A stretch of 33,127 bases of DNA from Candidatus Adlerbacteria bacterium (GTDB taxonomy: Bacteria > Patescibacteriota > Minisyncoccia > Phycocordibacterales > SBAW01), in contig CAIWUA010000047.1 of the NCBI GenBank assembly GCA_903915735.1, positions 1-33,127 of the forward strand, given 5' to 3'. A program made the position numbers and the translations under genes. Each line of letters starts with the position of its first letter. Within the stretch, counting starts at the first letter, position 1. Below the pieces are notes generated by a model. It was not told the DNA's origin and searched no databases. It saw nothing but the letters and a program-made list of their open reading frames with translations. This document shows positions 18,693 to 27,743 of this stretch, piece by piece.

Positions 18693-19634
18693 ATGGACAC
18701 ACCTAAGACAACCCCTAAGGACTTCTTTCTTTGGGCAGGGGCGATGGTCTCTTTATACGCGGGCGTGATCGCGTTTTTGGCGCTTATATTCGATTATTTA
18801 AACTACGTCTTCCCCGATACGGCGCTTACCTACTATGTCGACCCCTACCAGGGGAGTGTGGCGTATGAGATGGCGACGCTTATTGTGCTGGCACCTGTCT
18901 TCCTTATACTCATGCGGGTTATCCGCCGCGCCATTGCCGCCGACCCCACCCGCAACGAGGTGTGGGTGCGCCGTTGGGGACTCTTTTTGACCGTTTTCTT
19001 TGCGGGGGCGGTTATCGTTGTCGACCTTATCGTGCTTATCTACAGCTTCCTTTCGGGCGAGGAGATAGGCATCCGCTTTTTGCTCAAAGTTGCGGTCGTG
19101 CTGCTGGTGGCATCGGCGGGCTTTATGCACTTTATGGCCGACCTGTGGGGCTATTGGCAAAAAAATCCCAGTTATGCCCGCTATGTTAATTGGGCCACTG
19201 CGTTGCTGGTGGTGCTTACCATCGGCTCGGGCTTTGTAATCATCGGCACGCCGCAAAGTCAGCGTGCGCTGCGCCTCGACCAGCAGCGCGTCAGCGACCT
19301 GCAGTCGATACAGTCACAAATAGTCTACTACTGGCAGCAAAAAGCATCTTTGCCGGCACAGTTGAGTGACCTAAACGATTCGTTGTCTTACTTTACGATA
19401 CCGGTCGACCCCGAGACCAAAGCGGCTTATGTCTACAAGCGCCAAAGTCCGCTCGACTTTAGCATCTGCGCGACCTTTGGCGCCGCGGGCACCGACCAAT
19501 ATGGCAGCCCCGTCGCCCGCCCAGTCGCCTACGGCGCCCCTGCCGACAAATGGGGGCACGCGGCCGGAGAAGTATGCTTTGACCGCTCAATAGACCCCAA
19601 GCTCTACCCGCCGGCTCCTACAAAAGGGCTCTAG
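18693..19634 (+). CDS. DUF5671-like multi-TM membrane protein (start revised from 18486)
   Basis: PKDFFLWAGAMVSLYAGVIAFLALIFDYLNYVFPD...; TATACT 7 nt before ATG. Confidence 0.8.
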   Translation: MDTPKTTPKDFFLWAGAMVSLYAGVIAFLALIFDYLNYVFPDTALTYYVDPYQGSVAYEMATLIVLAPVFLILMRVIRRAIAADPTRNEVWVRRWGLFLTVFFAGAVIVVDLIVLIYSFLSGEEIGIRFLLKVAVVLLVASAGFMHFMADLWGYWQKNPSYARYVNWATALLVVLTIGSGFVIIGTPQSQRALRLDQQRVSDLQSIQSQIVYYWQQKASLPAQLSDLNDSLSYFTIPVDPETKAAYVYKRQSPLDFSICATFGAAGTDQYGSPVARPVAYGAPADKWGHAAGEVCFDRSIDPKLYPPAPTKGL

Positions 19635-19653
19635 TGTGGTATGGTATTTCTGA

Positions 19654-21939
19654 ATGGCTTCAGAATACGACTACAAAAAAATAGAGAAAAAGTGGCAGGA
19701 CACATGGGCTGCTTCTAGCGCCTTTAAAGCCAGCGACGACTCGTCTAAACCTAAAACGTACGTGCTCGACATGTTCCCGTACCCGTCGGGCGAGGGGCTG
19801 CACGTGGGGCACCCCAAGGGCTATATAGCGACCGATATTTACAGCCGCCACATGCGCATGCGCGGCCACAACGTGCTGCACCCCATGGGCTGGGACGCCT
19901 TTGGCCTGCCGGCCGAAAACTTTGCGCTTAAGAACAAAATCCATCCCCGCGCCGCGGTCGAGCAAAACATCGCCAACTTTAAAGAGCAGCTGGCGCACAT
20001 AGGCTTTGACTACGACTGGTCGCGCGAAGTAAATACCACCGACCCTGCGTTTTACAAATGGACGCAGTGGATATTTTTGCAAATGTTTAAAAAGGGTTTG
20101 GCGTACCAAAGCAACGAGCCCATCAACTGGTGTCCGTCGTGCATGACTGGCCTTGCCAACGAAGATTTAGACGGCGATGTGTGCGAGCGCTGCGGCACCA
20201 AGGTCGAGAAAAAGAGTTTGCCGCAGTGGGTGCTCAAAATCACCAACTATGCCGACCGCATGCTCCAAGATTTGGACGCGCTGCAGTGGCCCGAGTATAT
20301 AAAGGAAGCCCAGCGCAACTGGATAGGAAAATCTGAGGGGGCAGAACTAGAATTTTCAATTTCCAATTCTCAATTTTCAATTAAGGTGTTTACGACGCGG
20401 CCGGATACGCTGTTTGGTGCGACGTACATGGTGTTGGCGCCCGAGCACCCACTTGTCGCTCAGTTACAAATAGAAAATCGCGCCGAAGTTGATTCGTACG
20501 TCGTCGCCTCAAAAGCCAAGACCGAGATAGAGCGCGGCGCGGCTAAAGACAAGACAGGTGTTGAGTTAAAGGGGATTAAGGCAATAAATCCGGCCAACAA
20601 AGAAGAGATTCCCGTCTTTGTCGCCGACTACGTGCTGTGGGGTTATGGCACCGGCGCGATTATGGCCGTTCCCGCGCACGACGAGCGCGACTTTGAGTTT
20701 GCCAAAAAGTTTAACTTGCCCGTGCGCGAGATAGAGCTCGAAGATTCTAAAAAGATTGTCGAAAAAGTTGGCGGTACCTGGACAGTTAACTACAAACTCA
20801 AAGACTGGGTGTTTAGCCGGCAGCGCTATTGGGGCGAGCCTATCCCTATTATTCATTGCCCCAAAGACGGCGCTGTAGCCGTGCCCGAGGATCAGTTGCC
20901 TGTACTTTTGCCCGAAGTCGCTTCGTACGAACCGTCAGGTACCGGCGAGTCGCCCTTGGCTACCATTACCGAGTGGGTCAATACCACGTGCCCGACCTGC
21001 GGCGGCCCCGCCAAACGCGAGACCAACACCATGCCGCAATGGGCCGGCAGCAGCTGGTATTACCTGCGCTTTATGGATCCGCACAATACCGAGGCTTTGG
21101 TTGATACAAAAAAAGAAAAGTATTGGGCACCCGTGGATGTATATGTCGGCGGCGACCATGCGGTGCGGCATCTTATTTATGCGCGGTTTTGGCACAAGTT
21201 TTTGTATGACATTGGCGCCGTGAGCACCATCGAGCCTTTTGCGCGGCTCGAGTTTTTGGGCTTTATTTTGGCCGAGGACGGCCGCAAGATGAGCAAACGC
21301 TACGGCAACGTCATCGACCCGACCGATGTTGTCGTGGAGCACGGAGCGGATGTCTTTAGACTCTATGAGATGTTTATGGGTCCGTTCGAAAACACAACCG
21401 CGTGGAACCCGGCCTCGATAAGCGGCGTCGGGCGCTTTGTCGAGCGCGTGTGGAGGGTGGGGACATCCGATGTCCTTAGGACATCGGATGTCCTAGCTTT
21501 GGACACCTTACTCGAGCAGACAGTCAAAAAAGTCGGCGATGACATCGAGTCGTTTAAGTTCAACACGGCAGTGAGCCAGATGATGATACTGCTTAATGCG
21601 ATCGAAAAAGAAAAGATGATAGGCAAGGGACAGTGGCAAAAGTTCCTGAGCATCCTGTTGCCTTTTGCGCCGCACATTGCGTCCGAGTTGGCACAAGTAG
21701 CCGGCATTGATATATCAGCGTGGCCGGCAGTCGACACCGGCAAGTTGGTGGCCGACACGGTGGTTATGGGTGTGCAGGTTAACGGCAAACTCAGGGGCTC
21801 GATAGAACTCGCCCCGACTGCCTCTGAAAAAGAGGCAGTCGCAGCCGCCAAAAACGACCCCAAAATCGCCAAATGGCTGACGGGGGAGCCGACCAAGGTC
21901 GTATATGTCGCCGGCAAGATTCTTAACCTGGTCGTATAG
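19654..21939 (+). CDS. leuS: Leucyl-tRNA synthetase
   Basis: MFPYPSGEGLHVGHPKGY (HIGH), DGRKMSKRYGNVIDP (KMSKS), VQVNGKLRGSIE. Confidence 0.98.
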   Translation: MASEYDYKKIEKKWQDTWAASSAFKASDDSSKPKTYVLDMFPYPSGEGLHVGHPKGYIATDIYSRHMRMRGHNVLHPMGWDAFGLPAENFALKNKIHPRAAVEQNIANFKEQLAHIGFDYDWSREVNTTDPAFYKWTQWIFLQMFKKGLAYQSNEPINWCPSCMTGLANEDLDGDVCERCGTKVEKKSLPQWVLKITNYADRMLQDLDALQWPEYIKEAQRNWIGKSEGAELEFSISNSQFSIKVFTTRPDTLFGATYMVLAPEHPLVAQLQIENRAEVDSYVVASKAKTEIERGAAKDKTGVELKGIKAINPANKEEIPVFVADYVLWGYGTGAIMAVPAHDERDFEFAKKFNLPVREIELEDSKKIVEKVGGTWTVNYKLKDWVFSRQRYWGEPIPIIHCPKDGAVAVPEDQLPVLLPEVASYEPSGTGESPLATITEWVNTTCPTCGGPAKRETNTMPQWAGSSWYYLRFMDPHNTEALVDTKKEKYWAPVDVYVGGDHAVRHLIYARFWHKFLYDIGAVSTIEPFARLEFLGFILAEDGRKMSKRYGNVIDPTDVVVEHGADVFRLYEMFMGPFENTTAWNPASISGVGRFVERVWRVGTSDVLRTSDVLALDTLLEQTVKKVGDDIESFKFNTAVSQMMILLNAIEKEKMIGKGQWQKFLSILLPFAPHIASELAQVAGIDISAWPAVDTGKLVADTVVMGVQVNGKLRGSIELAPTASEKEAVAAAKNDPKIAKWLTGEPTKVVYVAGKILNLVV
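20350..20384 (+). repeat. AT-rich patch (family C) inside leuS
   Basis: GAATTTTCAATTTCCAATTCTCAATTTTCAATTAA; encodes EFSISNSQFSIK; contains the reverse complement of the uvrC AAATTGAAAA core. Confidence 0.55.
21461..21475 (+). repeat. Element family A copy 3 in leuS
   Basis: GGACATC-C-GATGTCC; encodes GTSDVL. Confidence 0.88.
21477..21495 (+). repeat. Element family A copy 4 in leuS, in reverse-complement orientation to copy 3
   Basis: TAGGACATC-G-GATGTCCTA; encodes RTSDVL; TTA separates the two 15-bp cores. Confidence 0.88.
21815..21841 (+). repeat. 27-bp hairpin inside leuS
   Basis: CGACTGCCTCT-GAAAA-AGAGGCAGTCG, 11-bp perfect stem, 5-nt loop. Confidence 0.8.
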
Positions 21940-21986
21940 TCGGTCAGTTTGACATTAAAAGTAGGGCGTGATATACAATACCACAC

Positions 21987-23033
21987 ATGGTAACCCAAAC
22001 AGCGGACAAAACAGGCTTTAAACCCAAGGCAATTGTTAAGCGTCTTATGGTCGCTCTCCCCGAGCGCTCGCGCGCCGTGCTCGAGGCGCGTTTTGGCCTT
22101 GGTACTAATACCGAAAAGGTCACTTTAGAGGCTATCGGCAAGCGCTACGGCATCACCCGCGAGCGTGTCCGCCAGATAGAGAACCACGCTTTGGCGAGCC
22201 TCAAAAAGTCGCCTGCTTTCGAGTCGGCCGACGCGGCCTTTCACGAGCTTGAGCGTATTATCGACAGCCTTGGCGGCATTGTCTGCGAGGACGACCTGCT
22301 CAACTTTATGACCAAGGACAAGTCGATGCAAAACCACATCTACTTCCTCCTGGTGCTTGGCGACCCGTTTAAATACCGCAAAGAGGATGACGAGGTCAAC
22401 CGCTGCTGGTATGTCGACCCCGAGTTGGCCGGCAAGGTTGAGGATGCGCTTAAGCGCCTCTACGGTGGCCTGAGCGACGAGGATTTGATCCCCGAGGGCG
22501 AGATGATAGACCGTTTTCTTAAAGAGCTCCAGACCATCAACGACAAGCACCGCAACGACGAGGTGCTCAAGCGCTGGCTCTCGATCTCTAAAAACATCGG
22601 CAAAAACCCGCTCGGCGAGTGGGGTCAGGCCAGCTCGCAAAACGTTAAGACCAAGGGCGTGCGCGACTATGCCTACTTGGCGGTTAAAAAGCACGGCTCT
22701 CCGCTGCACTTCCGCGAGGTGGCCAACATGATTGAAAAGACCTTTGACCGCAAGGCGCACGTCGCCACCACCCACAACGAGCTTATTAAAGACCCGCGCT
22801 TTGTGTTGGTGGGCCGCGGCATGTACGCGCTGCGCGAGTGGGGGTACACCCAAGGTGTCGTGCGCGACGTCATCCGCGAGGTCCTGCGCCAGAGCGGCCC
22901 GTTGACCAAAGACCAAATAATCGAAAAAGTGCTCAAAGAGCGCCACGTCAAGCCGGGCACGATAGTGGTCAACCTCCAAAATCAAAAATACTTTAAGCGC
23001 GGCAAAGACAGCAAATTTACCCTCGTCAAGTAA
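21987..23033 (+). CDS. Sigma-70 region 4-like HTH protein with probable HARE-HTH domain
   Basis: PERSRAVLEARFGLGTNTEKVTLEAIGKRYGITRERVRQIENHALASLKK (region 4); AYLAVKKHGSPLHFREVANMIEKTF...NELIKDPRFVLVGRGMYALREWGY (HARE-like); no region 2. Confidence 0.85.
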   Translation: MVTQTADKTGFKPKAIVKRLMVALPERSRAVLEARFGLGTNTEKVTLEAIGKRYGITRERVRQIENHALASLKKSPAFESADAAFHELERIIDSLGGIVCEDDLLNFMTKDKSMQNHIYFLLVLGDPFKYRKEDDEVNRCWYVDPELAGKVEDALKRLYGGLSDEDLIPEGEMIDRFLKELQTINDKHRNDEVLKRWLSISKNIGKNPLGEWGQASSQNVKTKGVRDYAYLAVKKHGSPLHFREVANMIEKTFDRKAHVATTHNELIKDPRFVLVGRGMYALREWGYTQGVVRDVIREVLRQSGPLTKDQIIEKVLKERHVKPGTIVVNLQNQKYFKRGKDSKFTLVK

Positions 23034-23034
23034 C

Positions 23035-23060
23035 AAAAAACTCCCGAAAGGGAGTTTTTT
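23035..23060 (+). terminator. Bidirectional terminator between convergent genes
   Basis: AAAAAACTCCC gaaa GGGAGTTTTTT. Confidence 0.88.
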
Positions 23061-23406
23061 AATGCCCGCCGCCTCCACTTTTGCCGGAGGCTAGGCCCCT
23101 CAGCCACGGTATCCACAGGGGAGTAAGTAAAAAGAGTGAGAGCCACAGGTAGGTGAGCGGTACTTGGCCCAAGATGACGCGCAGCACCTCCCACAGGCCA
23201 AGCACAACCATGCACACCAAGAGGCCCCAGACCGCGCGGCCGCGCGCATGGGCCATGTGGTGGTCGTCCTCGCCATAGGTAAACACGTGCCTAAAGCCGC
23301 TGCCAAAGCCCGCCATAAACAACAGCACCCCAAGCGCGCCTAAAAAGGCAAACAGATACTCGAGGTAGCGCAGCGGGTCGTGGTACAACGCCGTGAGGAA
23401 GTCCAT
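23059..23406 (-). CDS. Hypothetical small membrane protein (115 aa, about 3 TM)
   Basis: LEYLFAFLGALGVLLFMAGFGSGF...WGLLVCMVVLGLWEVLRV...TYLWLSLFLLTPLWIPWL; TACAAT 7 nt before ATG. Confidence 0.75.
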   Translation of the reverse strand: MDFLTALYHDPLRYLEYLFAFLGALGVLLFMAGFGSGFRHVFTYGEDDHHMAHARGRAVWGLLVCMVVLGLWEVLRVILGQVPLTYLWLSLFLLTPLWIPWLRGLASGKSGGGGH

Positions 23407-23413
23407 AAAATAT

Positions 23414-23423
23414 ATTGTACAAT
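23414..23423. promoter_or_regulatory. Palindromic bidirectional -10 between divergent genes
   Basis: ATTGTACAAT; TACAAT on both strands, 8 nt before ATG 23432 (+) and 7 nt before ATG 23406 (-). Confidence 0.65.
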
Positions 23424-23431
23424 AGAAATTA

Positions 23432-24808
23432 ATGTTCTTGCATCACGAAGCCGAAGGGATAGACAAGTGGCTTGGCGGATGGGGTATCGAAACCATCATT
23501 GTCGCGCCGGTTGCCATGCTCATATTCGCCTTTGTGGCGATGGGGTACGACCCGGATGCCGTGTCGGCGACCTTTGCCGCGTTTGTGGCCACCTCGCCGG
23601 TGTGGTTGCCGCTCGTGCTCTTTATTATGTTTTGGAGGCGCTGGATGCACTACATCCGTTTTGCGTTTTGGTTTACCCAGCCGATGGTGTTGCTGCACAT
23701 CGAGCTGCCCGCCGAGGTACAAAAGACCCCGCTCGCTATCGAGCTGGTGCTGACAGCACTTTTTAATAGCGGCGGCGAGACCACGTTTATCGCCCGTATT
23801 TGGGAGGGCAAGTTTCGCGCGGTGACCACGCTCGAGATAGCCTCGACCGGCGGCCGCATTGGTTACTATGTGCACCTGCGCCGCGCTTGGAAGGATGTTT
23901 TTGAGGCGCGGCTCTACGGCCAGTTCCCCGAGGCGCAGATTACCGAGGTCGACGACTATGTGACCGCGCTTGGGTATCACCCGAGCACCCACGAGCTGTG
24001 GGGGACCGAGTACAAAAAAAGCTCGCCCGACGCAGTACCTATCCGAAACTATATAGACTGGGGGCTCGACAAAGACCCGGACAAACCCGAAAAGCAGATA
24101 GACCCGCTCACGAGCATACTCGAACTCTTTTCGGTGTTAGGGCCCGACGAGCACATGTGGTTTCAGATAGTGATGAAGGCTCGCAAAAAGGACGAGTGGT
24201 ACGGCTTTTATAAAAAAACCGACAGCTACGTCGAGGGCGGCAAGAAAGCGATTGAGGATATATTTAAAGAGGCGGTCGCGCGCGCTCAGTCGCGGGTTAA
24301 AGACGAACAACAAAAAGAGGCTGCTGCCGGCCGCGGTGTGCAGCTGCTGTCCCAGCCCGAAAAGGATCGCGTCGAGGCTATCGAGCGCAACTTTAGTAAA
24401 CTCATTTTCGAATGCGGTTTTCGCGTTATGTATATAGCCAAAAAAGACAAGTTTGACGGCGCTAAAATAGGCACGATTATCAACTTTTTTGTACCGTTTC
24501 GGTATCCTAACTACAACGCGCTCGGTGTCACGCGCGGCATGCAGATATTTGACTATCCGTGGCAGGACTACAAAGGCATCCGCCGGCGGATGATACAGCG
24601 GCGTATGTTCTTTTGGCACAAGCATCGCGCCTACTTTTATGTCCCGTACGACCAGGTGCCCGTTATGATGACTACCGAGGAGCTGGCCACGCTGTGGCAC
24701 TTCCCAAGCTCGGTAGTTAAGACCCCGGGGTTGGTGCGCGTGGCAAGCCGCGTAGGCGAGGCGCCTCCCAACTTGCCCACCTCGCGCGATGCTTTGCAAG
24801 GCAAATGA
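23432..24808 (+). CDS. Conserved-looking membrane protein (458 aa), function unknown
   Basis: Two N-terminal TM segments then a large soluble domain (LHIELPAEVQKTPLAIELVLTALFNSGGE...FEARLYGQFPEAQITEVDDYV). Confidence 0.8.
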   Translation: MFLHHEAEGIDKWLGGWGIETIIVAPVAMLIFAFVAMGYDPDAVSATFAAFVATSPVWLPLVLFIMFWRRWMHYIRFAFWFTQPMVLLHIELPAEVQKTPLAIELVLTALFNSGGETTFIARIWEGKFRAVTTLEIASTGGRIGYYVHLRRAWKDVFEARLYGQFPEAQITEVDDYVTALGYHPSTHELWGTEYKKSSPDAVPIRNYIDWGLDKDPDKPEKQIDPLTSILELFSVLGPDEHMWFQIVMKARKKDEWYGFYKKTDSYVEGGKKAIEDIFKEAVARAQSRVKDEQQKEAAAGRGVQLLSQPEKDRVEAIERNFSKLIFECGFRVMYIAKKDKFDGAKIGTIINFFVPFRYPNYNALGVTRGMQIFDYPWQDYKGIRRRMIQRRMFFWHKHRAYFYVPYDQVPVMMTTEELATLWHFPSSVVKTPGLVRVASRVGEAPPNLPTSRDALQGK

Positions 24809-25833
24809 ACATCCCAAAATTAAAGCCAGGGTCGCATGTATTCCGCAGCACGGCCGTGTGTGACGAAAACTGCTGGGAGTGCCGCGCCTATGACCGCTTG
24901 CTGCCGCTGGCCTTTTTAGGCGGCGTTTTGCTGTATCTTATTTACTTTTTGACGCTCGGTGCGCCGATAGACTTCCCCATAGGGGCGTACGTGCGTGTTA
25001 AAGACGGCCAAACGCTGGGGCAGGTGGGCGAGCAGCTCAAAGCCAAACATCTTATCCGGTCGGTCGCTATTTTTGAGGGGTTGGTGCGGCTCATTGGCAA
25101 TGACAAAAAGATATATGCGGGTGAGTACTTTTTTTCGGGCAAAGAGAGCGGTTGGCGCGTGGCCGAGCGGCTCGCGTTTGGCGACTTTGAGTTGACGCCT
25201 ATACGCATGGTCTTTTATGAGGGGCTGACCGCTAAAGACATGGCCTCCTTGTTAGCTAAAAAAATACCCGACTTTGACGCCAACGCATTTTTTGCTGCCG
25301 GGCAACCCAAAGAGGGGTACCTGTTCCCCGACACCTACTTTGTCGTACCGGGCGAGGACCCGCTGCTGTTGCTGCGCTCGATGCAAAATAATTTTAGTAC
25401 GCACGTATTTACCGCGTCGAGCACGATAGCCAAGTTTGGCAAGCCGCTGCCCGACATTTTGGTGATGGCGTCGCTCCTCGAGCGCGAGGCTGCCGACAGC
25501 CAGAGCCGCCGCATGATAGCGGGCATTTTGTGGCACCGTATTGCTATCGGCATGCCGCTGCAGGTCGACGCCGTCTTCCCCTACATTATTGGCAAAAACT
25601 CCTTTCAACTGACCAAAGCCGACCTCAAGGTCGACTCGCCGTACAACACCTACACGCATAAAGGCCTCCCGCCCGGCCCCATAGCCAACCCCGGGATGAG
25701 CTCAATCGTGGCGGCCGTGACACCGATAAAGTCAAACTATCTATTTTACTTGTCTGACAAACAGGGCAACTTCCATTATAGTGCCACGTATGCGGGCCAG
25801 CTCGCCAACCAGCGCAAATATCTTGGATACTAA
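24805..25833 (+). CDS. mltG: Endolytic murein transglycosylase MltG (YceG-like)
   Basis: Single TM; FYEGLTAKDMASLLAKKIPDF, EGYLFPDTYFVVPGED, MASLLEREAADSQSRRMIAGILWHRIAIGMPLQVDA, YNTYTHKGLPPGPIANPG. Confidence 0.95.
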   Translation: MNIPKLKPGSHVFRSTAVCDENCWECRAYDRLLPLAFLGGVLLYLIYFLTLGAPIDFPIGAYVRVKDGQTLGQVGEQLKAKHLIRSVAIFEGLVRLIGNDKKIYAGEYFFSGKESGWRVAERLAFGDFELTPIRMVFYEGLTAKDMASLLAKKIPDFDANAFFAAGQPKEGYLFPDTYFVVPGEDPLLLLRSMQNNFSTHVFTASSTIAKFGKPLPDILVMASLLEREAADSQSRRMIAGILWHRIAIGMPLQVDAVFPYIIGKNSFQLTKADLKVDSPYNTYTHKGLPPGPIANPGMSSIVAAVTPIKSNYLFYLSDKQGNFHYSATYAGQLANQRKYLGY

Positions 25834-26884
25834 AGGCAAAAAAGTGTTTGCCGGCCTCTCCGGCGGGGTAGACTCGGCCGTGTCGGCGGCTTTGCTGCAG
25901 CAGCAGGGCTACGACGTGCACGGCGTGTTTATCCGCATCGCGCTGCCGGGCTACCCGTGCTCGGCCGGTGTCGACAAAATAGACGCCATGCGCGTGGCAG
26001 CGCATCTTAAGATTTCTTTTGTCGAGATAGACATGTCCGAGGAGTATGAAAGGGAGGTGTTTAAAACCAGCATGCGCGAGTTTGCAAAGGGTCGCACCCC
26101 TAACCCCGACGCGCTATGCAATCGCGAGATAAAGTTTGGCCTTTTTTATGAGTGGGCCATGAGTGAGGGCGCCGACTTTGTTGCGACCGGCCACTACGCC
26201 CAGGTTGATAGTCGGACATCCGATGTCCGACTATTGGCCGGGGCAGATGAGAACAAAGATCAAAGCTACTTTTTGTGGATGGTACCCGAAACAAAGCTGG
26301 CCAAGACACTCTTCCCCGTTGGGGGGATAAAAAAGCCCGAGGTCCGCGCGCTGGCTAAAAAGTTTAAGCTGCCCAACGCCGAGCGCAAAGACAGCCAAGG
26401 GTTGTGCTTTTTGGGCGAGGTCTCGATAGACGACATGTTGCATCGAGAGATCGAGCTGGTGCCGGGCGACGTACTCAACGAGGCGGGCGAGGTAGTGGGC
26501 GCCCATGAGGGCGCACAGGCCTACACGCTCGGGCAGCGGCACGGCTTTACTCTTTTTAGCCAAACGCCGGACTCGGTGCCGTACTATGTGATAGAGAAAG
26601 ATGTTGAGTTTAATACTATTACCGTGTCGCCCAACAAATTTCCTACCAATGCCGCCAAGACAGAGGTCTTGCTTACTGAAACTAATTGGATAGGTGAGAT
26701 AAAAAATGGTAATTATTTTGCACGCTATCGGTATCGGCAAGAACTAATACCGGCAATCAAAGAGACTGACAACAAAATTACTTTGCTCAAGCCGCATTAC
26801 GTGCCGCTTGGGCAGTCGCTGGTGCTTTATGAGGGGGAGAGATGCTTGGGCGGTGGTATTATTGACCGCGCTATAATAAAGTAA
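25781..26884 (+). CDS. mnmA: tRNA-specific 2-thiouridylase MnmA (start uncertain)
   Basis: VFAGLSGGVDSAVSAALLQQQGYDVHGVF, RTPNPDALCNREIKFG, ENKDQSYFLWMV, KDSQGLCFLGEV. Confidence 0.96.
   Translation: MPRMRASSPTSANILDTKGKKVFAGLSGGVDSAVSAALLQQQGYDVHGVFIRIALPGYPCSAGVDKIDAMRVAAHLKISFVEIDMSEEYEREVFKTSMREFAKGRTPNPDALCNREIKFGLFYEWAMSEGADFVATGHYAQVDSRTSDVRLLAGADENKDQSYFLWMVPETKLAKTLFPVGGIKKPEVRALAKKFKLPNAERKDSQGLCFLGEVSIDDMLHREIELVPGDVLNEAGEVVGAHEGAQAYTLGQRHGFTLFSQTPDSVPYYVIEKDVEFNTITVSPNKFPTNAAKTEVLLTETNWIGEIKNGNYFARYRYRQELIPAIKETDNKITLLKPHYVPLGQSLVLYEGERCLGGGIIDRAIIK
26208..26234 (+). repeat. Element family A copy 5: 27-bp perfect palindrome inside mnmA
   Basis: ATAGTCGGACATC-C-GATGTCCGACTAT, 13-bp arms; encodes DSRTSDVRL. 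Confidence 0.93.
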
Positions 26885-26887
26885 GTC

Positions 26888-27733
26888 ATGTCTATCCTCA
26901 TAGCGAAAGCCGACGGCACCCTAGAGCCTTTTGACGAACGCAAACTGGTCTCGAGTCTTTCGCGCGCCGGTGCCGAGGCCGCCGTTGCTGCACAAATAGC
27001 GCACGACGTGAGTGTTACGCTGCAGCCGGGCACTACCACCGGCGAGATATACCGGCGCGCCTTTGCCCACTTGCGCGAGCACAAGCGCGGCATGGCGGCG
27101 CGCTACAGCCTTAAGCGCGCATTGCTCGACTTTGGTCCGTCCGGATTCCCCTTTGAGTCATATTTGGCTAAGTTGTTCGAGGTCGAGGGGTGGCACACCA
27201 AGGTCGACCAGATAGTGCAGGGGCACTGCGTCGAGCACGAGGTAGACGTCGTCATGACTAAAAAAGACGCCGATAAAGAAAAAACAACCTACGTCGAGGC
27301 AAAATTTCATAACACGGCCGGCTTTAAAACCGATCTTAAAACCGTCTTGTATGTGCAGGCGCGCATAGAGGACATTGCCGCCAACTATCCCAAAGACCCT
27401 ACGCGTACCCGGGGCATGGTCGTCACCAACACCAAATTTACCGCGCCGGCGGTGCAGTATGCCGAGTGTCGCGGGCTCGAGTTGTTGAGTTGGGAGTATC
27501 CGCGCACCAATAACCTGCACGACCGTATCGAGGCGGCCAAGCTCTACCCGGTGACGGCGCTTACCAGTTTGAGTAAACGCGACAAGACCAATTTGCTTTC
27601 GCAGCGGTTGGTGTTGTGTAATACTCTTCCGCAAGAGACGCGGGCTCTGGCGACGGCCGGCATAACCGGTAAAAAAGCCGACGCCGTGCTCGAGGAGGTG
27701 GGGTCATTGTGTATACCCGGCACCGCCGTATAA
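26888..27733 (+). CDS. ATP-cone + PD-(D/E)XK (Mrr-like) nuclease fusion
   Basis: N-terminal IAKADGTLEPFDERKLVSSLSRAGAE...TTTGEIYRRAFAHLRE (ATP-cone-like); FESYLAKLFEVEGWHTKVDQIVQGHCVEHEVDVVMTKKD...TTYVEAKFHN (nuclease-like). Confidence 0.8.
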   Translation: MSILIAKADGTLEPFDERKLVSSLSRAGAEAAVAAQIAHDVSVTLQPGTTTGEIYRRAFAHLREHKRGMAARYSLKRALLDFGPSGFPFESYLAKLFEVEGWHTKVDQIVQGHCVEHEVDVVMTKKDADKEKTTYVEAKFHNTAGFKTDLKTVLYVQARIEDIAANYPKDPTRTRGMVVTNTKFTAPAVQYAECRGLELLSWEYPRTNNLHDRIEAAKLYPVTALTSLSKRDKTNLLSQRLVLCNTLPQETRALATAGITGKKADAVLEEVGSLCIPGTAV

Positions 27734-27743
27734 TAGGGGCATT

